From the NCBI GenBank assembly GCA_016192135.1, contig JACPUR010000040.1, positions 53,590 through 117,589 on the forward strand: a stretch of 64,000 bases of DNA. Direction: 5' to 3'. Shown one piece after another: positions 1 to 7,907 of this stretch. The stretch's first letter is position 1. Every line of letters begins with the position of its first letter. Source of the DNA: Candidatus Tectomicrobia bacterium (GTDB lineage Bacteria > UBA8248). The notes under the pieces were generated by a model that was given only the letters and a program-made list of their open reading frames with translations, was not told the DNA's origin and ran no database searches. The translations under genes were made by a program, and so were the position numbers.

Positions 1-84
1 GTGCCCCTGGCCGCGGCCATCAAGGTGGGCCTCGAGGCCGTCTACGACTACTACATCGCGGACACGAAGCAGGCCGCCCCCTGA
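1..84 (+). CDS. C-terminal fragment of an unidentified protein, cut by the window edge
   Basis: An open frame runs from base 1 to a TGA at 82-84 and encodes the last 27 residues of a protein, ending in DTKQAAP. Codon choice is the GC-rich pattern of the neighbouring genes, and the HAD gene follows 22 bp later on the same strand, so this is probably the preceding gene of the same operon. The fragment is too short and featureless to assign to a family. Confidence 0.5.
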   Translation: MPLAAAIKVGLEAVYDYYIADTKQAAP

Positions 85-106
85 CCCGGCGGCCGCGGAG
101 AAGCGC

Positions 107-820
107 ATGGGCCTCCTCGGCGTGAAAGCCATCGCCTTCGACGTCTTCGGCACCGTGGTGGACTGGCGCTCGAGCCTCATCCGCGAGGGGGAGGCGATGG
201 GCCGGGCGAAGGGCATCTCCGCCGACTGGGCGGCCTTCGCCGGCGCCTGGCAGGCCGGCAAGGATCCCGCCATCGAGCGCATCCGGCTGGGGGCGGCCCC
301 CTGGTCCACGCTGGACGCCATCCACCGCGCGAGGCTCGACCTCCTCCTCGGCCAGTTCGGGATCTCCGGGCTCGAAGAGGAGGAGAAGGACCAGTTCAAC
401 CGCGCCTGGCACCGCCTCGCGCCCTGGCCGGACTCGGTGCCCGGCCTCCAGCGCCTCAAGCGGCACTACGCGGTCACGACCCTCTCGAACGGGAACTTCT
501 CGGCGCTGGTGAACATGGCCAGGCACGCGGGCCTGCCCTGGGACTGCGTCATCGCGGTCGACCTCTTCGGCTGCTACAAGCCCGCCCCGGAGGTGTACCT
601 GGGGGCGGCGGACCTCCTGGGGCTCGCCCCCGGCGAGGTGATGCTGGCGGCGGCCCACAACTACGACCTGCGCGCCGCGCACGCCAACGGCCTCCGGACG
701 GGCTACATCCGGCGGCCCCTCGAGTTCGGCCCCGGCCAGAAGACGGACCTCGAGCCCGATCAGACGTGGGACGTCATGGCGGAGAGCATCGAGGAACTGG
801 CGGAGAAAATGGGAGCGTAG
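107..820 (+). CDS. Haloacid dehalogenase, type II (HAD superfamily)
   Basis: A 237-residue soluble HAD hydrolase. Motif I is FDVFGTVVDW near residue 12, where the first Asp is the expected nucleophile. Motif II is the TLSNGN stretch near residue 125. The conserved Lys is in CYKPAPEVY, and the late AAHNYDL motif is typical of type II 2-haloacid dehalogenases, including the AAH lead-in. The family hydrolyses the carbon-halogen bond of short 2-haloacids, but many members act on other small substrates, so the substrate is inferred. The gene lies just downstream of a truncated CDS and converges on the cNMP-binding gene, with 3 bp between their stops. Confidence 0.88.
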   Translation: MGLLGVKAIAFDVFGTVVDWRSSLIREGEAMGRAKGISADWAAFAGAWQAGKDPAIERIRLGAAPWSTLDAIHRARLDLLLGQFGISGLEEEEKDQFNRAWHRLAPWPDSVPGLQRLKRHYAVTTLSNGNFSALVNMARHAGLPWDCVIAVDLFGCYKPAPEVYLGAADLLGLAPGEVMLAAAHNYDLRAAHANGLRTGYIRRPLEFGPGQKTDLEPDQTWDVMAESIEELAEKMGA

Positions 821-823
821 CCC

Positions 824-1306
824 CTACGACGCCCCGAGGTGGGCGTTCGACTCGCGGAGCTTCTCGGACATTTCCTGCGCGACCCCCAGCAGCACCTTGT
901 AAGCGAGGTTGGGCGTCTTCTCGCTCATGACCGACGCGGAGATGGCGAACAGCCGCACCGGCTCCGCCGCGGCCGCCGAGGCCGTGCGGGGGATCCGCTC
1001 GAGCAGCGACATCTCGCCAAAAACGTGCCCGGGGCCCAGGCGGGCCACCTCGCGATCCTGGATGGTGATGGACACCTCCCCCGAGATCACCAGGTAGAAA
1101 TCCTTGGCGCTTTCTCCCTGCCGGAAGATGGACTGGCCCTTCTCGAACGCCACTTGCTTGCACAGCCGGAGGAAGGCGGCGATCTCCTCTCCGGTCATTT
1201 CGGAAAAAAAGTGATAGTTCATTTGGAGCTTCTGGACGAGGTGGCGCTGGACGTCCGTCAGTTCGTGGGGCTGCATGTCCCAATGCCCGGGAACGCCCAT
1301 GCCCAT
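824..1306 (-). CDS. Cyclic nucleotide-binding domain protein without a DNA-binding domain
   Basis: A 160-residue protein made almost entirely of one CRP-type cNMP-binding beta-barrel. It shows EKGQSIFRQGE, FYLVISGEVSI, and the phosphate-binding-cassette-like stretch FGEMSLLERIPRTASA, in which FGEMSLL and R-T-A-S match the family. No C-terminal helix-turn-helix follows, so this is a stand-alone sensor rather than a Crp/Fnr regulator. The last 40 residues look helical. Its ligand (cAMP, cGMP or none) cannot be told from sequence. The start is the first Met; a later Met at residue 11 is also possible. Confidence 0.8.
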   Translation of the reverse strand: MGMGVPGHWDMQPHELTDVQRHLVQKLQMNYHFFSEMTGEEIAAFLRLCKQVAFEKGQSIFRQGESAKDFYLVISGEVSITIQDREVARLGPGHVFGEMSLLERIPRTASAAAAEPVRLFAISASVMSEKTPNLAYKVLLGVAQEMSEKLRESNAHLGAS

Positions 1307-1325
1307 CCAACCCTCCGCCGAAACG

Positions 1326-1850
1326 CTAACTCGGCACCTCCACCCCCCGGTCCACCGCCCGCGCCATCAGGAACAGGAGGTCCGAGAGCCGGTTGAGGTA
1401 GATGAGGAGGTCCGGGTTCTCGAGGTAGCCCTCGTCCCGCAGGCGCACCGCCCAGCGCTCGGCGCGGCGGAGGATGGTGAGGCCCAGGTCCAGCGCGGCC
1501 CCGCCCGCGGATTCCCCCGAGATGTACCAGTCCGTGAGCTTGATCGCCTCCTCGTAGCGGGCGATCTCGGCCTCCGCCCAGGCCACGAGGGCGGGCCCCA
1601 CCCGCTCCTTCAGGCGGGGCGCCTTGCCCCGCTGGGTGGCGAGCTCGCTGCTGGCCACAAAAAGGTCCTTCTGGATCTTGAGGATGGCGGGCTTGAGCCA
1701 CTCGGGGGCGAGGGCGCGCCCGAGGCCGAGCGCCGCCTGGGCCTCGTAGACGGCGCCGTAGGCCTCGACCTGGGGGTGGTACTTGGGGACGCGGTCGGCG
1801 AACCAGAGGTCGGTGTTGCCGTCGTCGCCGCGCTTGGTGACGAGGGACAT
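1326..1850 (-). CDS. Cob(I)yrinic acid a,c-diamide adenosyltransferase (PduO type)
   Basis: A 174-residue helical-bundle enzyme that transfers the adenosyl group of ATP to cob(I)alamin to make coenzyme B12. The N-terminal ATP-binding signature TKRGDDGNTDLW sits at residues 5-16, near the TRxGDxGxT family pattern. The C-terminal LNRLSDLLFLMAR matches the conserved family helix with its Arg and Asp. Length is near the usual 180-190 residues. It lies head to tail with the downstream cNMP protein and the upstream dehydrogenase. No B12-dependent enzyme is visible in this window, so its client is elsewhere. Confidence 0.9.
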   Translation of the reverse strand: MSLVTKRGDDGNTDLWFADRVPKYHPQVEAYGAVYEAQAALGLGRALAPEWLKPAILKIQKDLFVASSELATQRGKAPRLKERVGPALVAWAEAEIARYEEAIKLTDWYISGESAGGAALDLGLTILRRAERWAVRLRDEGYLENPDLLIYLNRLSDLLFLMARAVDRGVEVPS

Positions 1851-1892
1851 GGGCGGGTTCCTCCTGGGCGGCCCCCGCGGGCGCCGGAGCGC

Positions 1893-2954
1893 CTACAGCC
1901 GCCGGATGATGTCGGCGGTGGCCTCCTTGGTGGTGGCCGTGCCGCCGAGGTCCCGGGTGCGGTTGCCCTGGGCCAGGTGGCCGCGCACGGCCCGCTCGAG
2001 GCGCCGGGCGGCGCGCTCCTCGCCGAGGTAGTCCAGCATCAGCCCGGCCGAGAGGACGGCCGCGACGGGGTTGGCGATGCCCTTCCCCATGATGTCGGGG
2101 GCGGAGCCGTGGACGGGCTCGAACATGCCGGGGGCGGTGCGGGCGGGGTTGGTGTTGGCGCTGGCGGCGACGCCCAGGCCCCCCACGATGGCCGCGCCCA
2201 GGTCGGTGAGGATGTCGGCGAAGAGGTTGGTCGAGACCACCACGTCGAAGCGGCCGGGGCGGCGGACGAACTCCAGCGCGGCGGCGTCCACGAGGTACTT
2301 GGCGGTCTTCACCTTCTTGTAGCGCGGGCGCGCGGCCACCTCGGCGAACACCTCGTCCCAGAGCACCAGGGTGTGGCCCTGGGCGTTGGACTTGGTGACG
2401 TTGGTGACGTGCTTCCCGCGCTTGAGGGAGGCCTCGAAGGCGGCGGCGATGATGCGCTCGCAGCCCCGCCGGGTGAACAGCGCCACCTGGGCGGCCACCT
2501 CCCCGGGGAAGCCCTGGTAGTGGCGGCCGCCGATGGGGCTGTACTCGCCCTCGGTGTTCTCGCGGAAGAAGAGCATGTCGATGTCGCCCGGGCCGCAGCC
2601 CTTGAGGGGGGACTCGAGCCCCTCGTAGAGGACGATGGGCCGGGCGTTGATGTAGAGGTCGAAACCCCGGCGGATGGGCAGGAGGAGCTGGTTCAGGGTG
2701 ATGTGGTCGGGGATGTCGGGCCGGCCCACGGCGCCGAGCAGGATGGCGTCGAAGGGGCGGAGGCGCTCGAGATAGTCCTCCGGGCACATGCGGCCCTTGG
2801 CGTGGTAGTAGTCGCTCCCCCACGGGAAGGACGCGAAGCCGAACGAGAGCCCCCGCTCGCTCCGGGCGAGCGAGCGCAGGACGCGCACCGCCTCGCCCAC
2901 GACCTCGGGCCCGATTCCGTCTCCGGGTACCAGCGCGATCCGATGCTTGGCCAT
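1893..2954 (-). CDS. Isocitrate/isopropylmalate-family dehydrogenase, tartrate/D-malate type
   Basis: A 353-residue NAD-dependent beta-decarboxylating dehydrogenase. The N-terminus has PGDGIGPEV. FFRENTEGEYS is the conserved phosphorylation-loop/substrate stretch. FTRRGCERI and NVTKSNAQG carry the substrate Lys, and GAAIVGGLGVAASANTNP plus FEPVHGSAPDIMGKGIANP form the C-terminal cofactor region. WGSDYYHAKGRMCPED, together with the D-x-L-x-G-A-V-G-R-P-DIPDH run, resembles tartrate/D-malate dehydrogenases more than LeuB. A strong GGAGG ribosome site precedes the ATG. The substrate is inferred; no leu genes are nearby. Confidence 0.83.
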   Translation of the reverse strand: MAKHRIALVPGDGIGPEVVGEAVRVLRSLARSERGLSFGFASFPWGSDYYHAKGRMCPEDYLERLRPFDAILLGAVGRPDIPDHITLNQLLLPIRRGFDLYINARPIVLYEGLESPLKGCGPGDIDMLFFRENTEGEYSPIGGRHYQGFPGEVAAQVALFTRRGCERIIAAAFEASLKRGKHVTNVTKSNAQGHTLVLWDEVFAEVAARPRYKKVKTAKYLVDAAALEFVRRPGRFDVVVSTNLFADILTDLGAAIVGGLGVAASANTNPARTAPGMFEPVHGSAPDIMGKGIANPVAAVLSAGLMLDYLGEERAARRLERAVRGHLAQGNRTRDLGGTATTKEATADIIRRL

Positions 2955-2988
2955 GCCACCTCCGAGGATGCCCGCCGGGGGGCGGGGA

Positions 2989-4560
2989 TCAGAAACCCTG
3001 CGACACCAGGTACTCCACCGGATTGTAGTCGTCGGTGAGGACGGGCCCGTAGGCGCCCGGCAGGGGAGGCGCCACCCGCGAGCCCGCGATGAAGGCGAGC
3101 TGCGGATCGGCCTCGAGCCGGCCCATGAGGGAGAGGAAGCGGCCTTCCTCCCGGTCGCGGAAGGCGAAGAAGAGCACGTTCTGCGCCGCGCCGGGCAGGG
3201 CCGGATCGGTGCTGAACACCCAGACGTCCGGGAAGACCGAGGCGAGGGTGCGGTAGACCGATGCGTAGAGCACCCCGCCGGGGCCGGAGCGGTGGGCGAT
3301 GAGATTCATCAGGAAGGCGCCGCCCGGCGCCAGCTTGCCCCGCACCTCCTCGAAGAACTCCCGGGTCACCAGATGGGGCGGGATGTTCCTGAGCCCCCGG
3401 TAGGCGTCTCCCACGATGAAGTCCCATTGGCCGCCGGTCTCGCGCAGCACGCGCCGGCCGTCCCCCGGGAGGACGCGGACCTTGGGATAACGGTCCAGGT
3501 GGAAGAACCTGCGCCCCGCCTGGATCACGTCGGGGTCGAGCTCGGCCACGGTGATGTCGACTGCGGGGCGCGAGAGATGGAGGGCCTTGGGCATGGTGAA
3601 CCCCCCGCCCCCCAGGAAGAAGGCGCTCCGCATCTCCGGCAGCGCGACCCTCCCCAGGGCGAGGAACCGGGAATAGCGGAAGTGCAGGGCGCGGTCGTCG
3701 CCCGCCACCATCGCGGCCTCCGGCTGGGAGTCGAGGTAGAGCTCGAACACCTGGCGCCCGCCGTCCTCCCAGTTCTGGATGCGGATGGTGTGGTACATGT
3801 TCTCCTGGAAGTGGATGGTCTGCGGCAGCCTGCCGGGCGGCCGCCCCGCCCAGGCGGCTCCGGCCGCGAGGCAGACGGCGGCCAGCAGGGCGGCTCCCTG
3901 CACCGCCTTGAGGCCCGGGCCGGCGCCGTGCCCGCGGGTCAGCCAGAGCCCGGCCCCTCCCGCCAGGGCCAGGGCCACCGAAGTCGCCAGAAAGATCGAG
4001 TTCAGCCCAAAGGCCGGGATGAAGAAGAAGCCGGTGGCGAAGGTGCCCGCGATGCTCCCCACCGTGGACCAGGTGAAGAGATCCCCCGTCACCGTGCCGA
4101 TGAGGCGCTCGTCGCTCGCCTTGAGCTTGACGGCGTAGGGGGTGAGGATGGCCAGGATGAAGCTCGGGGCCACGAAGAGGAGGATGCCCGCGAAGATGGG
4201 GCCCGAGCGCAGGCTCAGCCCCCGCTCGAGGACGGGCATGAGGACCGCCCGCAGGAAGGGCACCAGCGCCACCAGGGCCGCGCCGATGATCATGAGGAGG
4301 AAGAACATGCGGAACGAGGGGGCGCGGTCGGCCAGGCGCCCCCCGGCCGAGTAGCCCAGGCTCAGGGCGGCGAGGATGATGCCGATCATGCTCGTCCAGG
4401 TGAAGAGCGTGTTGCCGAAATGGGGGGCCAGCACCCGGCCCGCCGCGATCTCAAGAATGAGGATGGAGCCTCCCGAGAGGAACACGCAGATGTAGAGATA
4501 CCATGTTTCCCATCCGGCCGCCGCGTCCTCGCGGGCCGCGGCGGGCGCTCGCCTGGCCAT
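2989..4560 (-). CDS. Membrane-fused spermidine synthase-like protein
   Basis: A 523-residue protein with two parts. Residues 15-240 form about seven hydrophobic helices similar to the membrane half of fused MFS/spermidine-synthase proteins. Residues 260-520 are a class I methyltransferase-like fold with FFLGGGGFTMPKAL (SAM-type glycine loop), VAELDPDVI, GDGRRVL and the aminopropyltransferase-like IVGDAYRG. Family members are often called spermidine synthases, but most have no proven polyamine activity. The ribosome site GGGAGG lies just upstream of the ATG. The gene is divergent from the solute-binding protein at 4795. Confidence 0.82.
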   Translation of the reverse strand: MARRAPAAAREDAAAGWETWYLYICVFLSGGSILILEIAAGRVLAPHFGNTLFTWTSMIGIILAALSLGYSAGGRLADRAPSFRMFFLLMIIGAALVALVPFLRAVLMPVLERGLSLRSGPIFAGILLFVAPSFILAILTPYAVKLKASDERLIGTVTGDLFTWSTVGSIAGTFATGFFFIPAFGLNSIFLATSVALALAGGAGLWLTRGHGAGPGLKAVQGAALLAAVCLAAGAAWAGRPPGRLPQTIHFQENMYHTIRIQNWEDGGRQVFELYLDSQPEAAMVAGDDRALHFRYSRFLALGRVALPEMRSAFFLGGGGFTMPKALHLSRPAVDITVAELDPDVIQAGRRFFHLDRYPKVRVLPGDGRRVLRETGGQWDFIVGDAYRGLRNIPPHLVTREFFEEVRGKLAPGGAFLMNLIAHRSGPGGVLYASVYRTLASVFPDVWVFSTDPALPGAAQNVLFFAFRDREEGRFLSLMGRLEADPQLAFIAGSRVAPPLPGAYGPVLTDDYNPVEYLVSQGF

Positions 4561-4646
4561 TCGGACCTCCCCGGGTAAGAGACGCCCCTCACTCTAGGTC
4601 AGCGCAACCGGGGGGGCAACCGCCGCGGCGCGGCGGGCGGGTTTCG

Positions 4647-4675
4647 TTGACCCCCTCCCGGCCATCTCCTATACT
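4647..4675 (+). promoter_or_regulatory. Sigma-70-type promoter for the family-5 solute-binding protein
   Basis: TTGACC at 4647-4652 and TATACT at 4670-4675 are separated by 17 bp, the canonical layout. They lie about 120 bp upstream of the start codon of the solute-binding protein. It is one of the clearest -35/-10 pairs in the window. Confidence 0.65.
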
Positions 4676-4794
4676 CACCCCAATTCAAGACCCAAGAGAC
4701 GGGTCCGCGCCGGAATCGGTTCCGGGAGGACCCACGCCTTATGAGGGGCGGCCGCCACGCGGAGGCCCCGGGAAATCCTGTCATGGAGGGAATC

Positions 4795-6384
4795 ATGCGA
4801 CGGATCTTTTTCTCCATAGCCGTATGCGCCGTACTCGTGTCGGCCCTGGGCGCCCCGCCCCGCGCCGGAGCCGCCAAGAAGGGGGGGACGCTCCGCATCG
4901 CCATGGAGGGAAACATCCCCCACATGGACGGGACCGTGGTGCTCGGCCTGCCGATCAAGTTCTACCGCGAGATCTCAGGCTCGAGCCTCGTCATGGTCAA
5001 CGAGAAGTACGAGATCGTGGGCGACCTGGCCCACAAGTGGGAGTTCTCGGACGAAGGGCGGGTTATCACCTTCCATCTGAGGCCCGGGGCGAAGTTCCAC
5101 GACGGCACCCCGCTCGACGCCGAGGCCGTGAAGTGGAACTTCGACCTCATCAACGGCCGGCTCGAGACGGACTGGATGAAGGAGGAGAAGAAGAAGAACC
5201 CCAAGTTCAAGTTCAACTCGAGCTATAACCTCTATCTTTACCAGGTGAAGAAGGTGGAGGTGGTGGACAAGCACACCGTGCGGCTCCACCAGCAGGACCT
5301 GGGCAAGGGCATGACGCTCCCCGCCCTCGCCGGCTACTTCACCCGCATAACCTTCGTTTCGCCCACGGCCTACAACCGCGACTACGACAAGTTCAAGCGG
5401 CTGCCGGTCTACAGCGGGCCCTTCAAGATCACCGAGTACAAACACAACCAGCTCGTGGTGATGGAGCGGTTCAAGGACTATTACATCAAGGATCGCCCCC
5501 ATCTCGACCGCATCGAGATCTACTACATGCCGGACGCCAACCAGCGCCTGAACGCCCTGCGCGCCGGCCAGATCGACATGATCTTCAGCGTGCCCCTCTC
5601 CCTGGTGGCCACCCTCGAGAAGACCCCCGGCGTGAAGCTCCACACCGGCCGGACGGCGACCACCATGGGGATCCCCATCAACAACCAGCGCGGCCCCTTC
5701 AAGGACGTCCGCGTGCGCAAGGCGCTCGGCTGCCACGGCATCGACCGCGCCCTCATCGTGCGCACCGCCCTCCGCGGGCTGTCTGAGCCGTGGGCCTCCT
5801 TCTCCGGCCCGGGCGCCCGGGACGCCATCGACCTGACGGCGGAGTGCCGCTTCGACCCGGCGAAGGTCAAGTCCCTCCTCGCCGAGGCGGGCTACGGCCC
5901 CCAGAAACCCTTCAAGTTCCAGATGCCCATCATCAACTCCGACCCCACCTACGCCGAGATCGCCCAGATCATGAAGACCACCTACGGACAGATGGGGATC
6001 CAGATGGACATCCAGGTCCTCGATCGGGCCACGTGGGTGAACCTCTTCGTCCTGCGGCGGGTGGCCGACATGACCATCCAGGACACTTTGCCCACCTTCG
6101 ACTTCAACTCGGCCAGCCACACCTTCTACTCCAAGACCTTCCTCGACTACTACATGATGAAGGACCCGAAGGTGGACGCCATGGTCGAGGAATGGCGCTC
6201 CACCATCGATCCGAAGAAGCAGATCGAGATCAGCCACCGCCTCCAGCGCTACATCGTGGATCAGGGCTACTACCCCTCGGTGGCGGGCTCCCCCTTCATC
6301 CAGGCGACCCGGGACTACGTGAAGGACTTCGCCTTCCGCAACAAGATCATCTTCACCCTCAGGGACACCTGGCTGGACAAATAG
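4795..6384 (+). CDS. ABC transporter substrate-binding protein, family 5 (peptide/nickel/opine type)
   Basis: A periplasmic binding protein of about 530 residues. The chosen ATG at 4795 gives a clean signal peptide (MRRIFFSIAVCAVLVSALG, then AAKKGG) and has GGAGGG just upstream. In-frame ATGs at 4741 and 4783 would put charged residues before the signal. Family marks are GGTLRIAMEGN, the GAKFHDGTPLDAEAVKWNFD segment typical of DppA/OppA proteins, and a late NLFVLRRVAD segment. No permease or ATPase follows, so it is an orphan binding protein whose transporter is elsewhere. A GC-rich hairpin follows the stop. Confidence 0.88.
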   Translation: MRRIFFSIAVCAVLVSALGAPPRAGAAKKGGTLRIAMEGNIPHMDGTVVLGLPIKFYREISGSSLVMVNEKYEIVGDLAHKWEFSDEGRVITFHLRPGAKFHDGTPLDAEAVKWNFDLINGRLETDWMKEEKKKNPKFKFNSSYNLYLYQVKKVEVVDKHTVRLHQQDLGKGMTLPALAGYFTRITFVSPTAYNRDYDKFKRLPVYSGPFKITEYKHNQLVVMERFKDYYIKDRPHLDRIEIYYMPDANQRLNALRAGQIDMIFSVPLSLVATLEKTPGVKLHTGRTATTMGIPINNQRGPFKDVRVRKALGCHGIDRALIVRTALRGLSEPWASFSGPGARDAIDLTAECRFDPAKVKSLLAEAGYGPQKPFKFQMPIINSDPTYAEIAQIMKTTYGQMGIQMDIQVLDRATWVNLFVLRRVADMTIQDTLPTFDFNSASHTFYSKTFLDYYMMKDPKVDAMVEEWRSTIDPKKQIEISHRLQRYIVDQGYYPSVAGSPFIQATRDYVKDFAFRNKIIFTLRDTWLDK

Positions 6385-6400
6385 GAAGGCCTACGGCATC

Positions 6401-6436
6401 ACGCCCCCACCCCCTTGGCAAGGGGGGTGGGGGCGT
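6401..6436 (+). terminator. GC-rich hairpin after the solute-binding protein gene
   Basis: ACGCCCCCACCCCCTT (6401-6416) pairs with its near-perfect complement at 6420-6436, and a short T run (GAATTTTCC) follows. The position, 16 bp after the stop, suits a transcription terminator. It also resembles the dispersed C-rich hairpins listed elsewhere. Confidence 0.55.
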
Positions 6437-6541
6437 GAATTTTCCCCGCGATGGCCCCGCCGGCCGCGCCCCGCGCCCGCCTGGATTTTTCGGCTCCGAT
6501 CCCGCATAAATCCCGGAGGAGCCCCCTTCGAGGAGCCCGCC

Positions 6542-7234
6542 GTGCCCGCGCCCCCAAAGGTTTACTCCTCCTCCGCCGAGGCCGTGGCGGACATCCCCGA
6601 CGGCGCCGTCATCCTCCTCGGCGGCTTCGGCGGGGTGGGCGTGCCCGAGAACCTCCTCGCCGCCATGGCGGACCACCCGGCGCGTGAGCTGACCGTCGTC
6701 TCGAACCACGCCGGGTTCGGGGAGCGGGGCCTGGGCCGCCTCCTGCGCCAGGGCAAGGTGCGCAAGATGATCTGCACCTACGCCTTCCACAAGAGCGCCT
6801 TCATCTTCCGGGAGCTCTACATGGCCGGGAAAATCGAGCTCGAGCAAATCCCCCAAGGCACCCTGGCCGAGCGCCTCAGGGCCGCCGGGGCGGGCATCCC
6901 CGCCTTCTACACCCCCACGGGCGCGGGCACGCTCGCCGCCGAGGGGAAGGAAATCCGCTCCTTCAACGGCCGCGAGGCCCTGCTGGAGTACGCCCTGCCC
7001 GGGGACTTCGCCCTCATCAAGGCCCACACGGCCGACCGGCTGGGGAACCTCGTCTACCGGGGAACGGCCGGGAACTTCAACCCCGTCATGGCGGCGGCGG
7101 CGCGGGTGGCCATCGCCGAGGTGGAGCGCATCGTGGAGACGGGAGGCATCCCGCCCGAGCAGGTCCACACGCCCTCCGTGTACGTGGGCCGCGTCGTCCG
7201 GGGAGAGAACCTTGACTTTCGCTCGGAGGCTTGA
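6542..7234 (+). CDS. CoA transferase subunit A (3-oxoacid/acetate CoA-transferase type)
   Basis: A 230-residue alpha subunit of a class I CoA transferase. It shows the N-terminal DGAVILLGGFGGVGVPENLL glycine-rich segment, HKSAFIFRELYMAGKIELEQIPQG-like sequence, PAFYTPTGAGT, and GNLVYRGTAGNFNP near the end. It starts with GTG; the pyrimidine-rich leader has AGGAGC about 20 bp upstream. The next gene, subunit B, begins inside its last 23 bp, so the two are translationally coupled and form one heteromeric enzyme. The acceptor acid cannot be told from sequence. Confidence 0.9.
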   Translation: MPAPPKVYSSSAEAVADIPDGAVILLGGFGGVGVPENLLAAMADHPARELTVVSNHAGFGERGLGRLLRQGKVRKMICTYAFHKSAFIFRELYMAGKIELEQIPQGTLAERLRAAGAGIPAFYTPTGAGTLAAEGKEIRSFNGREALLEYALPGDFALIKAHTADRLGNLVYRGTAGNFNPVMAAAARVAIAEVERIVETGGIPPEQVHTPSVYVGRVVRGENLDFRSEA

Positions 7235-7907
7235 GGCGGCCGCGCTCGGCCCGGACGATATCGCCCGCCGCGTGGCGCGCGAGGTGCCGGACGGCGCGGT
7301 GGTGAACCTGGGGATCGGCATCCCCACCCGGGTGGCGAACTTCGTCCCCCCGGAGCGGGGCATCCTCTTCATGGCCGAGAACGGCATCCTGGGCGTGGGG
7401 CCCCGGCCGCCCAAGGGCCGGGAGGACCGCGACCTCGTGAACGCCTCACGAGAGCCCATCACCGCGCTGCCGGGCGCGGCCATCTTCGGCCACGCGGACT
7501 CCTTCGCCATGATCCGGGGCGGCCACGTGGACATCGCCGTGCTGGGCGCGCTCCAGGTTTCGGCCGGGGGCGACCTCGCCAACTGGACGGTGCCGGGCGC
7601 GGGCAAGGGCGGCATCGGCGGCGCGATGGACCTCGCCACCGGCGCGCGCGCCGTCTACGCCATCATGACCCACCTCACCAAGGAGGGGGAGCTGAAGCTC
7701 CTGGAGGAGTGCACCTATCCCCTCACCGCGCGCCGGGTGGTGACCAAGCTCTTCACCGACATCGCCTTCATCGAGTTCACGCCCGAGGGGCCCCTCCTCC
7801 GGGAAGTGGCGCAGGGCCTCACCGCCGAGGACGTGCAGCGGGCCAGCGCGCCCCGGCTGCGCGTCGCCGAGCCCCTCGGGGCGCTGGCGCGGGAGGAGGG
7901 GCCGTGA
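7212..7907 (+). CDS. CoA transferase subunit B
   Basis: A 231-residue beta subunit of a class I CoA transferase. MAENGILGVGP carries the catalytic Glu (residue 57) that forms the glutamyl-CoA thioester. GIGIPTRVANF, GADSF-like GHADSFAMIRGGHVDIAVLG and a GAGKGGIGGAMDL loop are family hallmarks. It begins with TTG at 7212, inside the end of subunit A, with GGGAGAG upstream. Its stop overlaps the GTG of the FIST gene, so all three genes form one tightly coupled unit. Confidence 0.9.
   Translation: MTFARRLEAAALGPDDIARRVAREVPDGAVVNLGIGIPTRVANFVPPERGILFMAENGILGVGPRPPKGREDRDLVNASREPITALPGAAIFGHADSFAMIRGGHVDIAVLGALQVSAGGDLANWTVPGAGKGGIGGAMDLATGARAVYAIMTHLTKEGELKLLEECTYPLTARRVVTKLFTDIAFIEFTPEGPLLREVAQGLTAEDVQRASAPRLRVAEPLGALAREEGP

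Noticed and set aside
1258-2823. Long minus-strand frame of 521 codons
   Set aside because: Arg/Pro/Gly-rich shadow frame opposite and across the adenosyltransferase and dehydrogenase genes, with no family features.
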